Assembly: GCA_942492735.1 (NCBI GenBank)
Contig: OW818648.1
Span: 3,162,001 to 3,226,000 of the forward strand
Direction of reading: 5' to 3'
Origin: Sporobacter sp942492735
Lineage (GTDB): Bacteria > Bacillota > Clostridia > Oscillospirales > Oscillospiraceae
Length of the DNA: 64,000 nt
Below the pieces are notes generated by a model. That model did not search any database. It saw nothing but the letters and a program-made list of their open reading frames with translations, and was not told the DNA's origin. Position 1 is the stretch's first letter. Each line of letters begins with the position of its first letter. The position numbers and the translations under genes were made by a program. Positions 16,321-25,307 of the stretch are shown piece by piece.

Positions 16321-18738
16321 TTATTGCACCATCTGGTCCGTTCTGCTGATGAGATCATCCTGCAGGGCGTTGTCGAGCTCGACGAAATACGCTGAAAAGC
16401 CAGCGATGCGGATGACGAGATTCTTGTATTTGTCGGGATCGGCCTGCGCCTCGCGCAGCTGTTCACCGCCGACGACGTTGTATTGGAGGTGCATACCGCC
16501 GAGCGAAAAGAAGGTTTCAACGAGCATCCGGAGCTTCATGACGCCCTCTTCTCCCCGAACTGACGCCGGGTGGAACTTCATGTTCAAGAGCGTGCCGTTT
16601 CGATACGTCGCATGGTTAATAGCAGCCACAGATTTCAGTACTGCTGCCGGTCCGTTTTTATCAAGACCTTGCTTCGGCGAGACACCTTCGGCAAGTGCTT
16701 CTCTTGCGATTCTGCCGTCCGGTGTCGCCCATGTACGCTTACCGTTGACAATGTGTGTTGACACGGGATATATCCCTGCCTGCCATTGGTTGCCGCGGTC
16801 ACTTGTACCCTTCAGGAAGGCCTGCGCAAAGGCTTCCATGGAGATGCGGGCGATGTCGTCAACATACGGGTCGTCGTTGCCATAACGCGGCACTTCATTA
16901 AGAATCCGCTGCCTAAGCATCTCATAACCCACCCAGTCTGCCATGATGGCGTCATACAGCGCATGTCCTGATACAAGCTTTTTGTCGAACACCATATATT
17001 TGATGACCGCCAGACTATCCACGACATTGGCGCAGCCGACGCCGGAGGAGCCGTTGGAGTTGTAAGTCGCGCCGCCGTACATGACGTCTTTTCCCGATTC
17101 CATACAGCCGTCCATCGTCGACGATACGGATATAAGAGGCATTTTGTCACGCATAACAAGCCAGAAGAGGTTACTCATGGAGATGTGCCAGAACACATAG
17201 TGCTCCACCTGTTTGTTGTACGCTTCCATCAGCTCGTCAAACGATCTATAATCGTAAAGATAGCCGGTACTGAAACCGGAATACTCGCCGTTCAAAGGAT
17301 TCTTGCCGTTATTGATGAGCATCGTGATGATGTTGCCCATGTTGAGATACGTCGCACGGCCGAGCCCGCCGCAGGCCGGGAAATCGTTCCCCGCGCCCGC
17401 CGGTTCGACGCAGCCGATGATGCAGTAGTCTCTGGCATCTTCTATCGTAAAGCCGCGCGCGAGCAGCGTCGGGATGATGATATCGTCGTTCTGGAGTGTC
17501 GGTATGCCGCCGACTTCCTTTGTACAGGTGATTGCCGCCTCCCAGAGCTTATCGGGCGTGCCTTTGTGAATTCTCAGCGAGAGCGGTGGCTCGTGCAGAT
17601 GCAGCCGCCCCATGGCCTGCAGCATCAGATAGGACACGTCGTTCGTCGCGTCGTTTCCCTGTCTGTCAACGCCGCCGAGGGACATATGCTGTCCTGAAGA
17701 GTAGCCGCCTGAATTGACGGCTGCCGCCGTCGTCTTGGCGACAACAGCCTCCGAAATTTTCAGGAAGAAGCAGTCGACAATCTCCTGCGCGCGCGTTAAA
17801 GTGATTGTGCCGTCCTCTCGTTCTTTCTTCAGATATGGATAGACGTACTGGTCAAACCGGCCCAGCGTCAGTCCGTGCATCTGTCCTTCAAAGCAAAGCG
17901 TTAGATGGTATATGAGCGTTGCCTGTACCGCCTCGTAAAACGAACGGGCAGGATTTTCGATTATATGGTCGAGCGCATCGGCCATCATATTGAGTTCGGT
18001 TCTGCGGTCCGGCGCATATTGATCAAGCTGGGCCATGCGCCGGCATTCGGCGGCGTAGCGCTTACTGAGCAGCATAACGGCATCACAGTATATGACAATC
18101 GCGCGGTAAAAAAGATGCTGCTCCGCGTCTCCCTGCATCAAATGGCCGCTCAGTCCTCTCAGCTTTTCCTGCGCTTCCGCCTTAATGGCAGCAAACCCTT
18201 TGTTCACTGCCTTTGAATAGTTCGCCGAGAAATGCCCGATTGGATTCCCGCCCGTGCCGGTTTTCGCAAACGGCAGAATCGTCGCGGTCTCCACGGGATA
18301 AAATTCGTCCGGGATGATCGCGTCGCAAAGCGCGCCGAGGCAGCGGGTGTTCCAGAATTCCTCGATGGAGCAAATATAGTCGGCATCCTCCTCGGAAATC
18401 TCGTTAAATTCCTCATACGCTTCCCTGTTATAATATTGTCCGCTTTTAAGCTCGTCGACCATCCACTTGACCCCGGCGTATTCGGGGTTCATCGTCGAGC
18501 CGCGGTATGTCGGCGCTTGGTTGCCGACGATCAGATCATCGTCGCCGACGACAAGCGTCATCTTGCTGCAGATCTCATACATGCACTTGGCCCGTTTGAG
18601 CATTGAATGCTCCGTCTCGTGGGCCTTGTAAAACTCCGTAATGATCCTAGGCCGTTCGCTTGAAAACTTGGGTATCGTTATTCTGTAGCGGTCTCGTATG
18701 CGCGCAACTCTATCGCTGACAGGCGTAAATGAAAACAT
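16321..18738 (-). CDS. Glycyl radical enzyme of the pyruvate formate-lyase superfamily, substrate unknown
   Basis: 805 residues when started at ATG 18738, which has AAAGGAG just upstream; a longer frame exists but lacks support. The C-terminal glycyl radical site is in VIRIAGFSAY (Gly at about 780). The thiyl site reads IIGCVEPAG with Cys at about 443 and Glu at about 445. Pyruvate formate-lyase itself has two adjacent Cys there, so this is a dehydratase/lyase/decarboxylase-type member, not PFL. A radical-SAM activating enzyme is required for function but none lies in the window. A MerR-type regulator is divergent. The substrate cannot be told from sequence. Confidence 0.88.
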   Translation of the reverse strand: MFSFTPVSDRVARIRDRYRITIPKFSSERPRIITEFYKAHETEHSMLKRAKCMYEICSKMTLVVGDDDLIVGNQAPTYRGSTMNPEYAGVKWMVDELKSGQYYNREAYEEFNEISEEDADYICSIEEFWNTRCLGALCDAIIPDEFYPVETATILPFAKTGTGGNPIGHFSANYSKAVNKGFAAIKAEAQEKLRGLSGHLMQGDAEQHLFYRAIVIYCDAVMLLSKRYAAECRRMAQLDQYAPDRRTELNMMADALDHIIENPARSFYEAVQATLIYHLTLCFEGQMHGLTLGRFDQYVYPYLKKEREDGTITLTRAQEIVDCFFLKISEAVVAKTTAAAVNSGGYSSGQHMSLGGVDRQGNDATNDVSYLMLQAMGRLHLHEPPLSLRIHKGTPDKLWEAAITCTKEVGGIPTLQNDDIIIPTLLARGFTIEDARDYCIIGCVEPAGAGNDFPACGGLGRATYLNMGNIITMLINNGKNPLNGEYSGFSTGYLYDYRSFDELMEAYNKQVEHYVFWHISMSNLFWLVMRDKMPLISVSSTMDGCMESGKDVMYGGATYNSNGSSGVGCANVVDSLAVIKYMVFDKKLVSGHALYDAIMADWVGYEMLRQRILNEVPRYGNDDPYVDDIARISMEAFAQAFLKGTSDRGNQWQAGIYPVSTHIVNGKRTWATPDGRIAREALAEGVSPKQGLDKNGPAAVLKSVAAINHATYRNGTLLNMKFHPASVRGEEGVMKLRMLVETFFSLGGMHLQYNVVGGEQLREAQADPDKYKNLVIRIAGFSAYFVELDNALQDDLISRTDQMVQ

Positions 18739-18777
18739 AAGATCTCCTTTTTGATGAAGCAGCACATTATTAAGTTC

Positions 18778-18806
18778 ATTATAATTGTGTCTCCTTTCTA
18801 AATCAA
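18778..18806 (-). promoter_or_regulatory. Promoter of the glycyl radical enzyme gene
   Basis: On the minus strand TTGATT (18801-18806), 17 bases, then a perfect TATAAT (18778-18783), 40 bases before the start codon. Confidence 0.7.
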
Positions 18807-18873
18807 GCTCGAGGGTGGCAGAATTCAGGTAGAACAGTAAAAATTGACGACCCACTCACGTAACCGGATCGAC

Positions 18874-18895
18874 GGTCCGATGTGGGCATCGGACC
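18874..18895. repeat. REP-like palindrome in the divergent spacer
   Basis: GGTCCGATG and CATCGGACC face each other across TGGG, followed by CTACGG. It resembles the other CCCTAC-ended repeats rather than a specific operator. Confidence 0.6.
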
Positions 18896-18972
18896 CTACG
18901 GCAATAGTACGGTTTTCCTCTTTGCGCCGGCACGGCGAGATTGCAGTCTTTTTAATTATTTTATTTAACCTC

Positions 18973-19003
18973 TTGACTGCATCGTTGCGTCGTACTGTAT
19001 CAT
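18973..19003 (+). promoter_or_regulatory. Possible promoter of the MerR-type gene
   Basis: TTGACT (18973-18978) is followed by TGTATC at 17 bases or TATCAT at 19 bases. A 19-base spacer would be the stretched type that MerR proteins activate. Confidence 0.45.
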
Positions 19004-19036
19004 GGTTTATAGTTCATCATGATTGGAGCTGGAAAT

Positions 19037-20008
19037 ATGAGCGACTTAATTAAAATCAGAGAAGTATCATTGAAATATGACGTTTCAGCCAGAGCCCTCA
19101 AGTATTACGAAGATATGGGACTATTGCAGAGCACAAAAAGCGATGATTACGCGTACAGGCTTTACGATGAAAACGCTGTCAAACGGCTGGAGCAAATCCT
19201 CATTCTGCGGAAGCTGAACATCAAAGTCAAAGACATACAGAGAGTTTTCAGTTCCGGCAGCGCCGATGTTGTTCTCGACGTGCTTTCTCAGAAGGTCACC
19301 GATATTGACGACGAGGTTTCTTTGCTGCACGAGCTAAAAGAGATTGTTCTTGATTTTATTGAGCAGATTAAGTCATATGATTTTCATAACGACAGTGATG
19401 TGAAGCTTCTGTATGAAAAGGCAAAGGATATAGAAAAGCAGCTTGTCAATGTCACCTACAACGGGAACGCCGCCTCGGTCAAACATCTCCTCGACGTGGT
19501 CGAAAAGCTTGAAAAAAAGCCTGTTGTGCGGGTTGTCGAGCTGCCCAGATGCCGCATGATGACATCGGGCATCTCCACAGAACCCGATCTGTTTGCGCCG
19601 GATGGCAAGCTCATGCGATTCAGCGATATGTGGTTAAAGCTCGATGCCAAAAGGAAGCCCCGCTTTTTTGGACGCGATTTTATGTGGTATGACCCTGAAA
19701 CCAGCGGCACCGTGTGGTGGTATGCGTTGGAGGACTGGATGTCGGAATCTGAAATGGAGGGCTATGAGGTCATCGATTTTGAAGGCGGAATTTATGCCGC
19801 TGCCGTCTCAAGGGACGCGGACGACGCTGACGGCTGGCGCGTATATACCGGCATCGGCGATTGGATCTCCGACAGCGGCTGCTTCGAGCCGGACGAGCGC
19901 CCCGGACACTATACCATGAACCATATCTGCGGCTCCCCGGCCAGCGATAAAATACTGGGCTACAGTCAGCTCGAAATTTTCAGGCCTGTCAAGGCGCGCC
20001 TTTCATAA
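19037..20008 (+). CDS. MerR family regulator with GyrI-like effector domain
   Basis: 323 residues from ATG 19037 (GGAGCTGG upstream). An N-terminal MerR winged helix (about 3-70: IREVSLKYDVSARALKYYEDMGLL, written here only as its landmark Arg-Ala-Leu-Lys-Tyr-Tyr-Glu) is followed by a coiled-coil dimer helix (about 80-145) and a C-terminal GyrI/AraC-type ligand-binding domain (about 165-320, rich in Trp and Tyr). It is divergent from the glycyl radical enzyme gene and is the obvious candidate regulator of it, by position only. Confidence 0.85.
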   Translation: MSDLIKIREVSLKYDVSARALKYYEDMGLLQSTKSDDYAYRLYDENAVKRLEQILILRKLNIKVKDIQRVFSSGSADVVLDVLSQKVTDIDDEVSLLHELKEIVLDFIEQIKSYDFHNDSDVKLLYEKAKDIEKQLVNVTYNGNAASVKHLLDVVEKLEKKPVVRVVELPRCRMMTSGISTEPDLFAPDGKLMRFSDMWLKLDAKRKPRFFGRDFMWYDPETSGTVWWYALEDWMSESEMEGYEVIDFEGGIYAAAVSRDADDADGWRVYTGIGDWISDSGCFEPDERPGHYTMNHICGSPASDKILGYSQLEIFRPVKARLS

Positions 20009-20024
20009 GCGATAGGCACATTCG

Positions 20025-20060
20025 AAAGAACGCAGGGTAACCTGGCGTTCTTTTCTTTTC
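20025..20060 (+). terminator. Terminator after the MerR-type gene
   Basis: AAAGAACGC (20025-20033) pairs with GCGTTCTTT (20045-20053), followed by TCTTTTC. Confidence 0.8.
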
Positions 20061-20214
20061 ACCGACTTCTTCCCTCTTTTTTAACGGATTCAACTCTTAC
20101 TATATAAAAATGTTACGATAAATGTTTTATAGCGACCTTAGATTTCGAATTAGGCCAGACAAGATAGTTTTCATAATAATACCGGACAAATAGAAATTCA
20201 AGGAGTAAGAACAA

Positions 20215-23200
20215 GTGAAGTTAAAAAGGAAAGCTTTGACACTGCTGCTCGCGACAGCGATGGTATTGGGATTCCTGCCAGTGCCGCCGGCGCTTGCGGC
20301 CGGCGGCGATTTCATTGTGGAGTCGGGTTATACATATAACCCGGACGGCATACTGACGTTTACCGCACCGGGAGATTATACCGTGTCCATGGGGGCTCCC
20401 GGTACCACAACGGACAGGATCGTCATCGACGCTCCGGAGAGCACCGAGGGAAATCCGGTCAGCATTACGCTTGACAATGTGTATATTGACGTATCGGGAA
20501 TAGAAAGCGCCTGCGCGTTCGAAATACAGGGAAATTCTACCGTTGAGCTCTTCAACGTCGGCCACAACATACTAAAAAGCGGCTCTGAAAAAGCCGGGTT
20601 GCAGGTACCGGCAGGGGCGACGGTAACCATCACCAGTACCGCAGGGCTCGGTGAAGACTGGGGGCTCTTGGAGGTGTTCGGCGGCGCATCCGCAGCGGGC
20701 ATCGGCGGCGCTTGGCAAGGTGACGGCGGTACTGTCACGATTAGAAGGACATCGGTCTATGCGACCGGCGGCATCAGCAGTGTCGACGTGGGTGACGGCG
20801 GTATAGGCATCAGCGGCGCGGGCATCGGCGGCGGTGCGGGCAAAACGACTTTCCCATACAGCGGCGGCGACGGCTGCATCCTGACGATTGACGATGCCGA
20901 TGTGAAAGCATTCAATGACGGCTACGGCGGCGCCGGCATCGGTGGCGGCAGCTGGGGCGGAAGCGGAGGCGACGTTACCATAAACAGCGGCTCCGTCGAG
21001 GCGCGAGGATGGAAAGAGGGCGCGGGCATCGGCGGCGGTAGCAACTATGGCGGCGATGCCAACGGCGGCACGGTCACCATCAACGGCGGTGTTGTCAGGG
21101 TTAACGGCGGTTATTTGAGCGCTGGCATCGGCGGCGGATATCAAGGCGATGGAGGCACGGTTACCATTAACGGCGGCGATATCGGAATTATAGGCGGTGC
21201 TGAAGCCGCGGGTATCGGCGGCGGCCGTTCTGGCGACGGCGGCACGGTAATCGTCAGCGGCGGCGAAACCAGTTCGACAGGTGGCGCTGGTGCTGCGGGT
21301 ATTGGCGGCGGCGCCGGCGGTAACGGCGCTACAGTGATGATTACCGGCGGCAATGTCAGTGCTCGTTGCGGCATAACAGGTGCGGGCATCGGCGGCGGCA
21401 GCGGTGGCAACGGCGGTACAGTCACCATCAGCGGCGGCAATGTTGTGGCCAGCGGCAGCGGTACAGACTATGGCGGCGGCCACTTCAACGGCGCAGGCAT
21501 CGGCGGCGGCAGCTTCGGTCACGGCGGCAACGTCACCATCAGCGGCGGAAAAATTACGGCAATAGGCGGCGGGTCTGCCGCTGGCATTGGCGGCGGCGGA
21601 TCAAACACGGGATTCGGCGACGGTACTGACGGTGGCAACGGCGGCCCCGTCACGGTCAGCGGCGGCACTGTCTTTGCTATGGGAGCAGGCAGCGGCCAAG
21701 ATATAGGAGCGGGCGGCGGCGGTTCGGGGGGTTCACTGGACATTTCGGGTTCGGGTTCGGTGTTTCTCAGAAACGACAGCTGCACCCCCCCCATTACGAC
21801 GACGCACGAGCATTACGATATAGATCCTTGGAGCAGTATCATTTATGGATTAGAAATATGGACCGGTTATTCTGGCGCGTACCTGCGGCTTTCCTCCCTT
21901 ACCTATGACCTCAATAACGGCCAGGGAACAACAGCAGCTTCCGTAACACAGCATATAGGCACAACGGTTGACATTGTTGACAGCAACGGCATATATTGGC
22001 CGGGTTATTCGTTCACCGGCTGGAACACGCAGCAGGACGGCAGCGGCACAACCTACGCAGCCTACAGTACCTTCACTTTCCCTCAGGAAGATACGATGCT
22101 GTACGCGCAATGGACGGCGTTACCGGTTGACGTTGATCCTGATACTAATAGCGCCTCCGTCAGCACCGATGAAAGTCATGGTGACGTACTCTTAGGCGGC
22201 GGCAGCGTCGCCATGCATCTGCCCTCTATCTCCAATGTGACGCACTATACCCTAAACATCTCAGCTGATCACCTGTCCGATTCCGGCGGCGGCGATGGTG
22301 CTTTGACCATAAATACCGATATCGGCAGCGTTACCCTTCCATCCGATATGCTGACAGGCGTTTTGGGAGCAGCAGGCTCAAACGCGGCATTAACTATCGG
22401 CACTGGCGATAAATCCGGACTGTCCGATGCTGTGCGGGCAGCCATTGGCGACAGACCGCTTATCCAATTCACGATGTCTCTGAACGGAGATCAGGTCGAG
22501 TGGAATAACCCTGATGCGCCGGTTACAGTTGCCATCCCCTACACATTGACGGCTGATGAGCTACTAAATCCAGAGAGCATTGTTATCTGGTACATTGACG
22601 GCAGCGGCAATACGGTTCCCGTTCCCAATGGGCATTATAACCCGTCCAACGGCACCGTGACTTTCAGCACAACGCATTTCAGTAATTATGCGGTGGTTTA
22701 TCATCATGTCAGCTTCAGTGATTTGTCGGAGACCGCGTGGTATTACAAGTCGGCCAGCTTTATCGCAGCAAGAGGCATCACCGCAGGCACCGGTGAAGGC
22801 AAATTCAGCCCGGGGGCAAAGCTTACCCGTGGAGAATGTCTTGTTATGCTGATGAAGGCGTACGGTATAACCCCGGAATCTAATTTGGAAGACAACTTCT
22901 CCGACGCTGGCGATACCTACTATTCCGGCTATTTGTCGGCTTCAAAGCGACTGGGCATATCCACCGGTGTGGGCAGCAATCTGTTCGCACCGGAAAAAAC
23001 CATCACCCGCCAGGAAATGTTTACGCTCGTATATAATACCCTCAAGCTGATCAGCAGCCTGCCGCTTAGCAGTTCCGGCACGTCTCTGTCAAGCTTCAGC
23101 GACGCTGATCAGATAGCCGATTGGGCAGCGAACGCCATGACGGTTCTTACTGAAGCAGATGTCGTCTCCGGCAACGGCGGCAATGTATGCCCAACGGATA

Positions 23201-23250
23201 CGGCAACACGGGCGGATATGTCGATGCTGCTTTACAAGCTTCTGTCATAA
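20215..23250 (+). CDS. Large S-layer-anchored protein with glycine-rich AGIGGG repeats
   Basis: 1011 residues starting at GTG 20215 with AGGAG 9 bases upstream. A signal peptide (about 1-29, ending PPALAAGG) precedes an N-terminal region and about eleven repeats (about 160-520) of the form AGIGGG-x(3-8)-GG-T-V-x-I-x-GG, each predicted as one turn of a right-handed beta helix. An InlB-type B repeat follows (about 565-635, YDLNNGQGTT ... GYSFTGWNT ... LYAQWTA), then a beta-rich domain, and three SLH domains at the C-terminus (about 835-1011, VSFSDLSETAWYYK, NFSDAGDTYYSGYL, SFSDADQIADWA). SLH domains bind pyruvylated wall polymers. Likely a surface adhesin or scaffold; the ligand is unknown. Confidence 0.88.
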   Translation: MKLKRKALTLLLATAMVLGFLPVPPALAAGGDFIVESGYTYNPDGILTFTAPGDYTVSMGAPGTTTDRIVIDAPESTEGNPVSITLDNVYIDVSGIESACAFEIQGNSTVELFNVGHNILKSGSEKAGLQVPAGATVTITSTAGLGEDWGLLEVFGGASAAGIGGAWQGDGGTVTIRRTSVYATGGISSVDVGDGGIGISGAGIGGGAGKTTFPYSGGDGCILTIDDADVKAFNDGYGGAGIGGGSWGGSGGDVTINSGSVEARGWKEGAGIGGGSNYGGDANGGTVTINGGVVRVNGGYLSAGIGGGYQGDGGTVTINGGDIGIIGGAEAAGIGGGRSGDGGTVIVSGGETSSTGGAGAAGIGGGAGGNGATVMITGGNVSARCGITGAGIGGGSGGNGGTVTISGGNVVASGSGTDYGGGHFNGAGIGGGSFGHGGNVTISGGKITAIGGGSAAGIGGGGSNTGFGDGTDGGNGGPVTVSGGTVFAMGAGSGQDIGAGGGGSGGSLDISGSGSVFLRNDSCTPPITTTHEHYDIDPWSSIIYGLEIWTGYSGAYLRLSSLTYDLNNGQGTTAASVTQHIGTTVDIVDSNGIYWPGYSFTGWNTQQDGSGTTYAAYSTFTFPQEDTMLYAQWTALPVDVDPDTNSASVSTDESHGDVLLGGGSVAMHLPSISNVTHYTLNISADHLSDSGGGDGALTINTDIGSVTLPSDMLTGVLGAAGSNAALTIGTGDKSGLSDAVRAAIGDRPLIQFTMSLNGDQVEWNNPDAPVTVAIPYTLTADELLNPESIVIWYIDGSGNTVPVPNGHYNPSNGTVTFSTTHFSNYAVVYHHVSFSDLSETAWYYKSASFIAARGITAGTGEGKFSPGAKLTRGECLVMLMKAYGITPESNLEDNFSDAGDTYYSGYLSASKRLGISTGVGSNLFAPEKTITRQEMFTLVYNTLKLISSLPLSSSGTSLSSFSDADQIADWAANAMTVLTEADVVSGNGGNVCPTDTATRADMSMLLYKLLS

Positions 23251-23276
23251 CAACGAACGGAAATACATACCAACAC

Positions 23277-23303
23277 GCAGGGACGACCATTGGTCGTCCC
23301 TGC
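23277..23303. terminator. Perfect 27-base palindrome between convergent genes
   Basis: GCAGGGACGACC-ATT-GGTCGTCCCTGC. It lies 26 bases after the S-layer gene stop and 5 bases before the stop of the opposing gene, so it may end both transcripts, though no U-tract follows. It shares GGACGACC/CCCTGC words with the REP family. Confidence 0.5.
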
Positions 23304-23307
23304 GGCG

Positions 23308-24315
23308 TTATCGCTTTTCAAGCAGAAGGCTGTCCATATACGTCAGCATGGCGATCAGGTTTTCCGCCAAAGCCTCGCTGACGCTGCTCCAGCAAAAGCT
23401 ACAGCCCGGGAATAATGGACAAAGGAGATATATCTCAGCTTGATATGTCACAGGAATGCACGCCTTGGGACGTTTTCCCGTTTTATCCGTTTGTGTGCAG
23501 TAACCGCAGGCATCACATTTTTTTGTTTGCGCAACGACAAAATCCTTAACACGCGTGTCCATACGATCGAAAACCTCAAGGTAACGCTTTAAGCCATTCG
23601 GAATACGCAGTCCCAACAATTGAGGCTCTCGAGCCATCTCATCATAGCTTACCGATATGCCCGTGTGCCGAACCTTGTACAGGCTTCCTCCGAGCGGCAG
23701 ATCCTTATCCCAAGACAAGTTTGCGTAATCCATAGACATCCGGCCGTCTAAACAGCAGTAACGCGCGTAACCACGTTCTGTCATCCATTTTTCGAGTCTG
23801 TGAAAAGCCTCCTGATCGCCGAAAAGTCTGGCAAATACGTCGCTTGGATAAGGATAGTCTTTTCTGAACAGGCACTTCGAAAAAGACAGCTGATTTCCAC
23901 CCTCGCGCCTCGACATCCAGGTCCATGCAGCCGGCAGTGCTACCGTCTCTCCTATACCTAGCCTATCGAGAATGATGCGCTGCCTTTTACTGAGTTTCAA
24001 GGAATTTTCGTTAATGCCCATTTGATACATTGCAGCCAACAAATCATCGACAGCTTTTATGAACGTCTGCATGTTCTTTCTTAAATCCGGTTTTGCATAC
24101 GATGACTTGTTGAAACGCCAGGGATATGCGTCATCCTCATGAAGCGATGAGACGAACAAAAGAGGCTCATCAAAAGCAAGCTGATATACGCTCTTCAATA
24201 ACAGATAAAAATCATTCTGTTCGCTTGTACCGGGTCCGTCGTCAGATGGGATAAATTCCGGAAAAGTGTCAAGATAGGTATGCGCCAGACGTTGCTCCAG
24301 ATTTTGATAAGCCAT
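23308..24315 (-). CDS. Hypothetical protein with C-terminal cysteine motif
   Basis: 335 residues from ATG 24315 (GGGAGG 8 bases upstream). No recognised family. The first 240 residues look globular and mixed alpha/beta. Near residue 270 there is KCDACGYCTQTDKTGKRP followed by KAC and later CPLFPGCSFC, so six to eight Cys could bind zinc or an iron-sulfur cluster. The arrangement resembles that of the next gene upstream (CSDCGVCGAEK...RC), suggesting the two are distant paralogues. It is the last gene of a four-gene operon. Confidence 0.7.
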   Translation of the reverse strand: MAYQNLEQRLAHTYLDTFPEFIPSDDGPGTSEQNDFYLLLKSVYQLAFDEPLLFVSSLHEDDAYPWRFNKSSYAKPDLRKNMQTFIKAVDDLLAAMYQMGINENSLKLSKRQRIILDRLGIGETVALPAAWTWMSRREGGNQLSFSKCLFRKDYPYPSDVFARLFGDQEAFHRLEKWMTERGYARYCCLDGRMSMDYANLSWDKDLPLGGSLYKVRHTGISVSYDEMAREPQLLGLRIPNGLKRYLEVFDRMDTRVKDFVVAQTKKCDACGYCTQTDKTGKRPKACIPVTYQAEIYLLCPLFPGCSFCWSSVSEALAENLIAMLTYMDSLLLEKR

Positions 24316-24332
24316 AAATATACCTCCCATTT

Positions 24333-24830
24333 TTACCGCGTTGCAAAATATGTATGCTGCTCTCGGAGCAAATTGTTAAAATCATCAATATCCTCGGATG
24401 CAAGGTCGGGAATTTCCACAACATAAGCGCCGCATCTGATAAACTCTTCCCCGTTCGGATATGTATAATGATAGCCGCGCTCTTGTTTTTCAGCGCCGCA
24501 GACGCCGCAGTCACTGCATACGTATTGTTTGTTTGACTTTAATATCGCGTCCCGGACAGCGTTTTGGAATTTCTCCGGCGGGTTTTTGCACGCGTAAAAT
24601 TTGATGCTGTAGAATACGCCCTTGTTCACGCCGCTTCTGACGCCAATTTTTGCGATTGTCTGATTGACCTCTCTGTTTTTGAACGATAATACGAAGCACT
24701 GAACCTTTTGTCTCTGGGGGATATACCCGAGTTCTGTTAAGCTGTCAACAATCCTCCGGCAGGTATCTTTTTCGTCCTCGTTCAGCTGTGACATCAGCTC
24801 TGAAATCATTAGTTCATGCGTTTTCTTCAT
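24333..24830 (-). CDS. Hypothetical protein with CxDCGxCG motif
   Basis: 165 residues from ATG 24830, which has GGGAGG upstream. An N-terminal helical part (about 1-50) precedes a beta-rich region, and KQYVCSDCGVCGAEKQERGY lies near residue 110, with a further Cys in FIRCGAYVVEIPDL. It could be a zinc-binding domain. No family recognised. Seventeen bases separate it from the downstream Cys-motif gene; the shared motif position relative to the C-terminus supports relatedness. Confidence 0.68.
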   Translation of the reverse strand: MKKTHELMISELMSQLNEDEKDTCRRIVDSLTELGYIPQRQKVQCFVLSFKNREVNQTIAKIGVRSGVNKGVFYSIKFYACKNPPEKFQNAVRDAILKSNKQYVCSDCGVCGAEKQERGYHYTYPNGEEFIRCGAYVVEIPDLASEDIDDFNNLLREQHTYFATR

Positions 24831-24872
24831 AATACCTCCCTTTTTTGAGTATGGCAGCTTCAATCGTTTTCC

Positions 24873-25301
24873 TTAACCACAATCTTCAATTGTGAATTTA
24901 GTGCTGTCGGGTCCGCCGTAGAAAAAGCCGTCTTTTGCCGTAAATTTCAAAACACAGTAATCCGGGTCCGTCGAGCCCTTGGGATAATAGCACTCAAAGC
25001 CCTCACGCCAGAGAAAGTCTTTCGTCTCCTGATCTTCACAAACCTTCATTTCACCGACGAAAAGCACGCCTTGATAATGCTCCGGCAAACAGTAATATAC
25101 GGATGCTTTGGGATTATTCATGAAATAGCGCACTTTTCCCGAGGACGTGTTTGTCGAAAAATACTGCGTTCCCAAGCTGTCGTGCTCCAGGACGAGCATA
25201 GCACGCATAACGGGATACCCTTCGTCATTAATGGACGCCAGATACGCCGTGCCGCAGTTCTGCCTGAGTTCGGTTATGGTTTTCTTCGCATTAACGTTCA
25301 C
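24873..25301 (-). CDS. Pyridoxamine 5'-phosphate oxidase family protein
   Basis: 142 residues with the split-barrel flavin-binding fold: GTAYLASINDEGYPVMRAM near the N-terminus, FSTNTSSGKVRYFMNNPKA and VLFVGEMKVCEDQETKDFLW. Such small members bind FMN or F420-like cofactors, or haem; which one is not visible. It is 6 bases from the acetyltransferase gene upstream and in the same operon. Confidence 0.85.
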   Translation of the reverse strand: MNVNAKKTITELRQNCGTAYLASINDEGYPVMRAMLVLEHDSLGTQYFSTNTSSGKVRYFMNNPKASVYYCLPEHYQGVLFVGEMKVCEDQETKDFLWREGFECYYPKGSTDPDYCVLKFTAKDGFFYGGPDSTKFTIEDCG

Positions 25302-25307
25302 ATTTCT

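Noticed and set aside
17185..17697. 170-residue plus-strand frame
   Set aside because: Antisense to the glycyl radical enzyme gene.
20572..21522. 316-residue minus-strand frame rich in Ala
   Set aside because: Antisense to the glycine repeats of the S-layer protein; composition is a by-product of GGC repeats.
20690..21720. Possible CRISPR-like array
   Set aside because: The periodic words are coding repeats (AGIGGG) with irregular length and no conserved spacer size.
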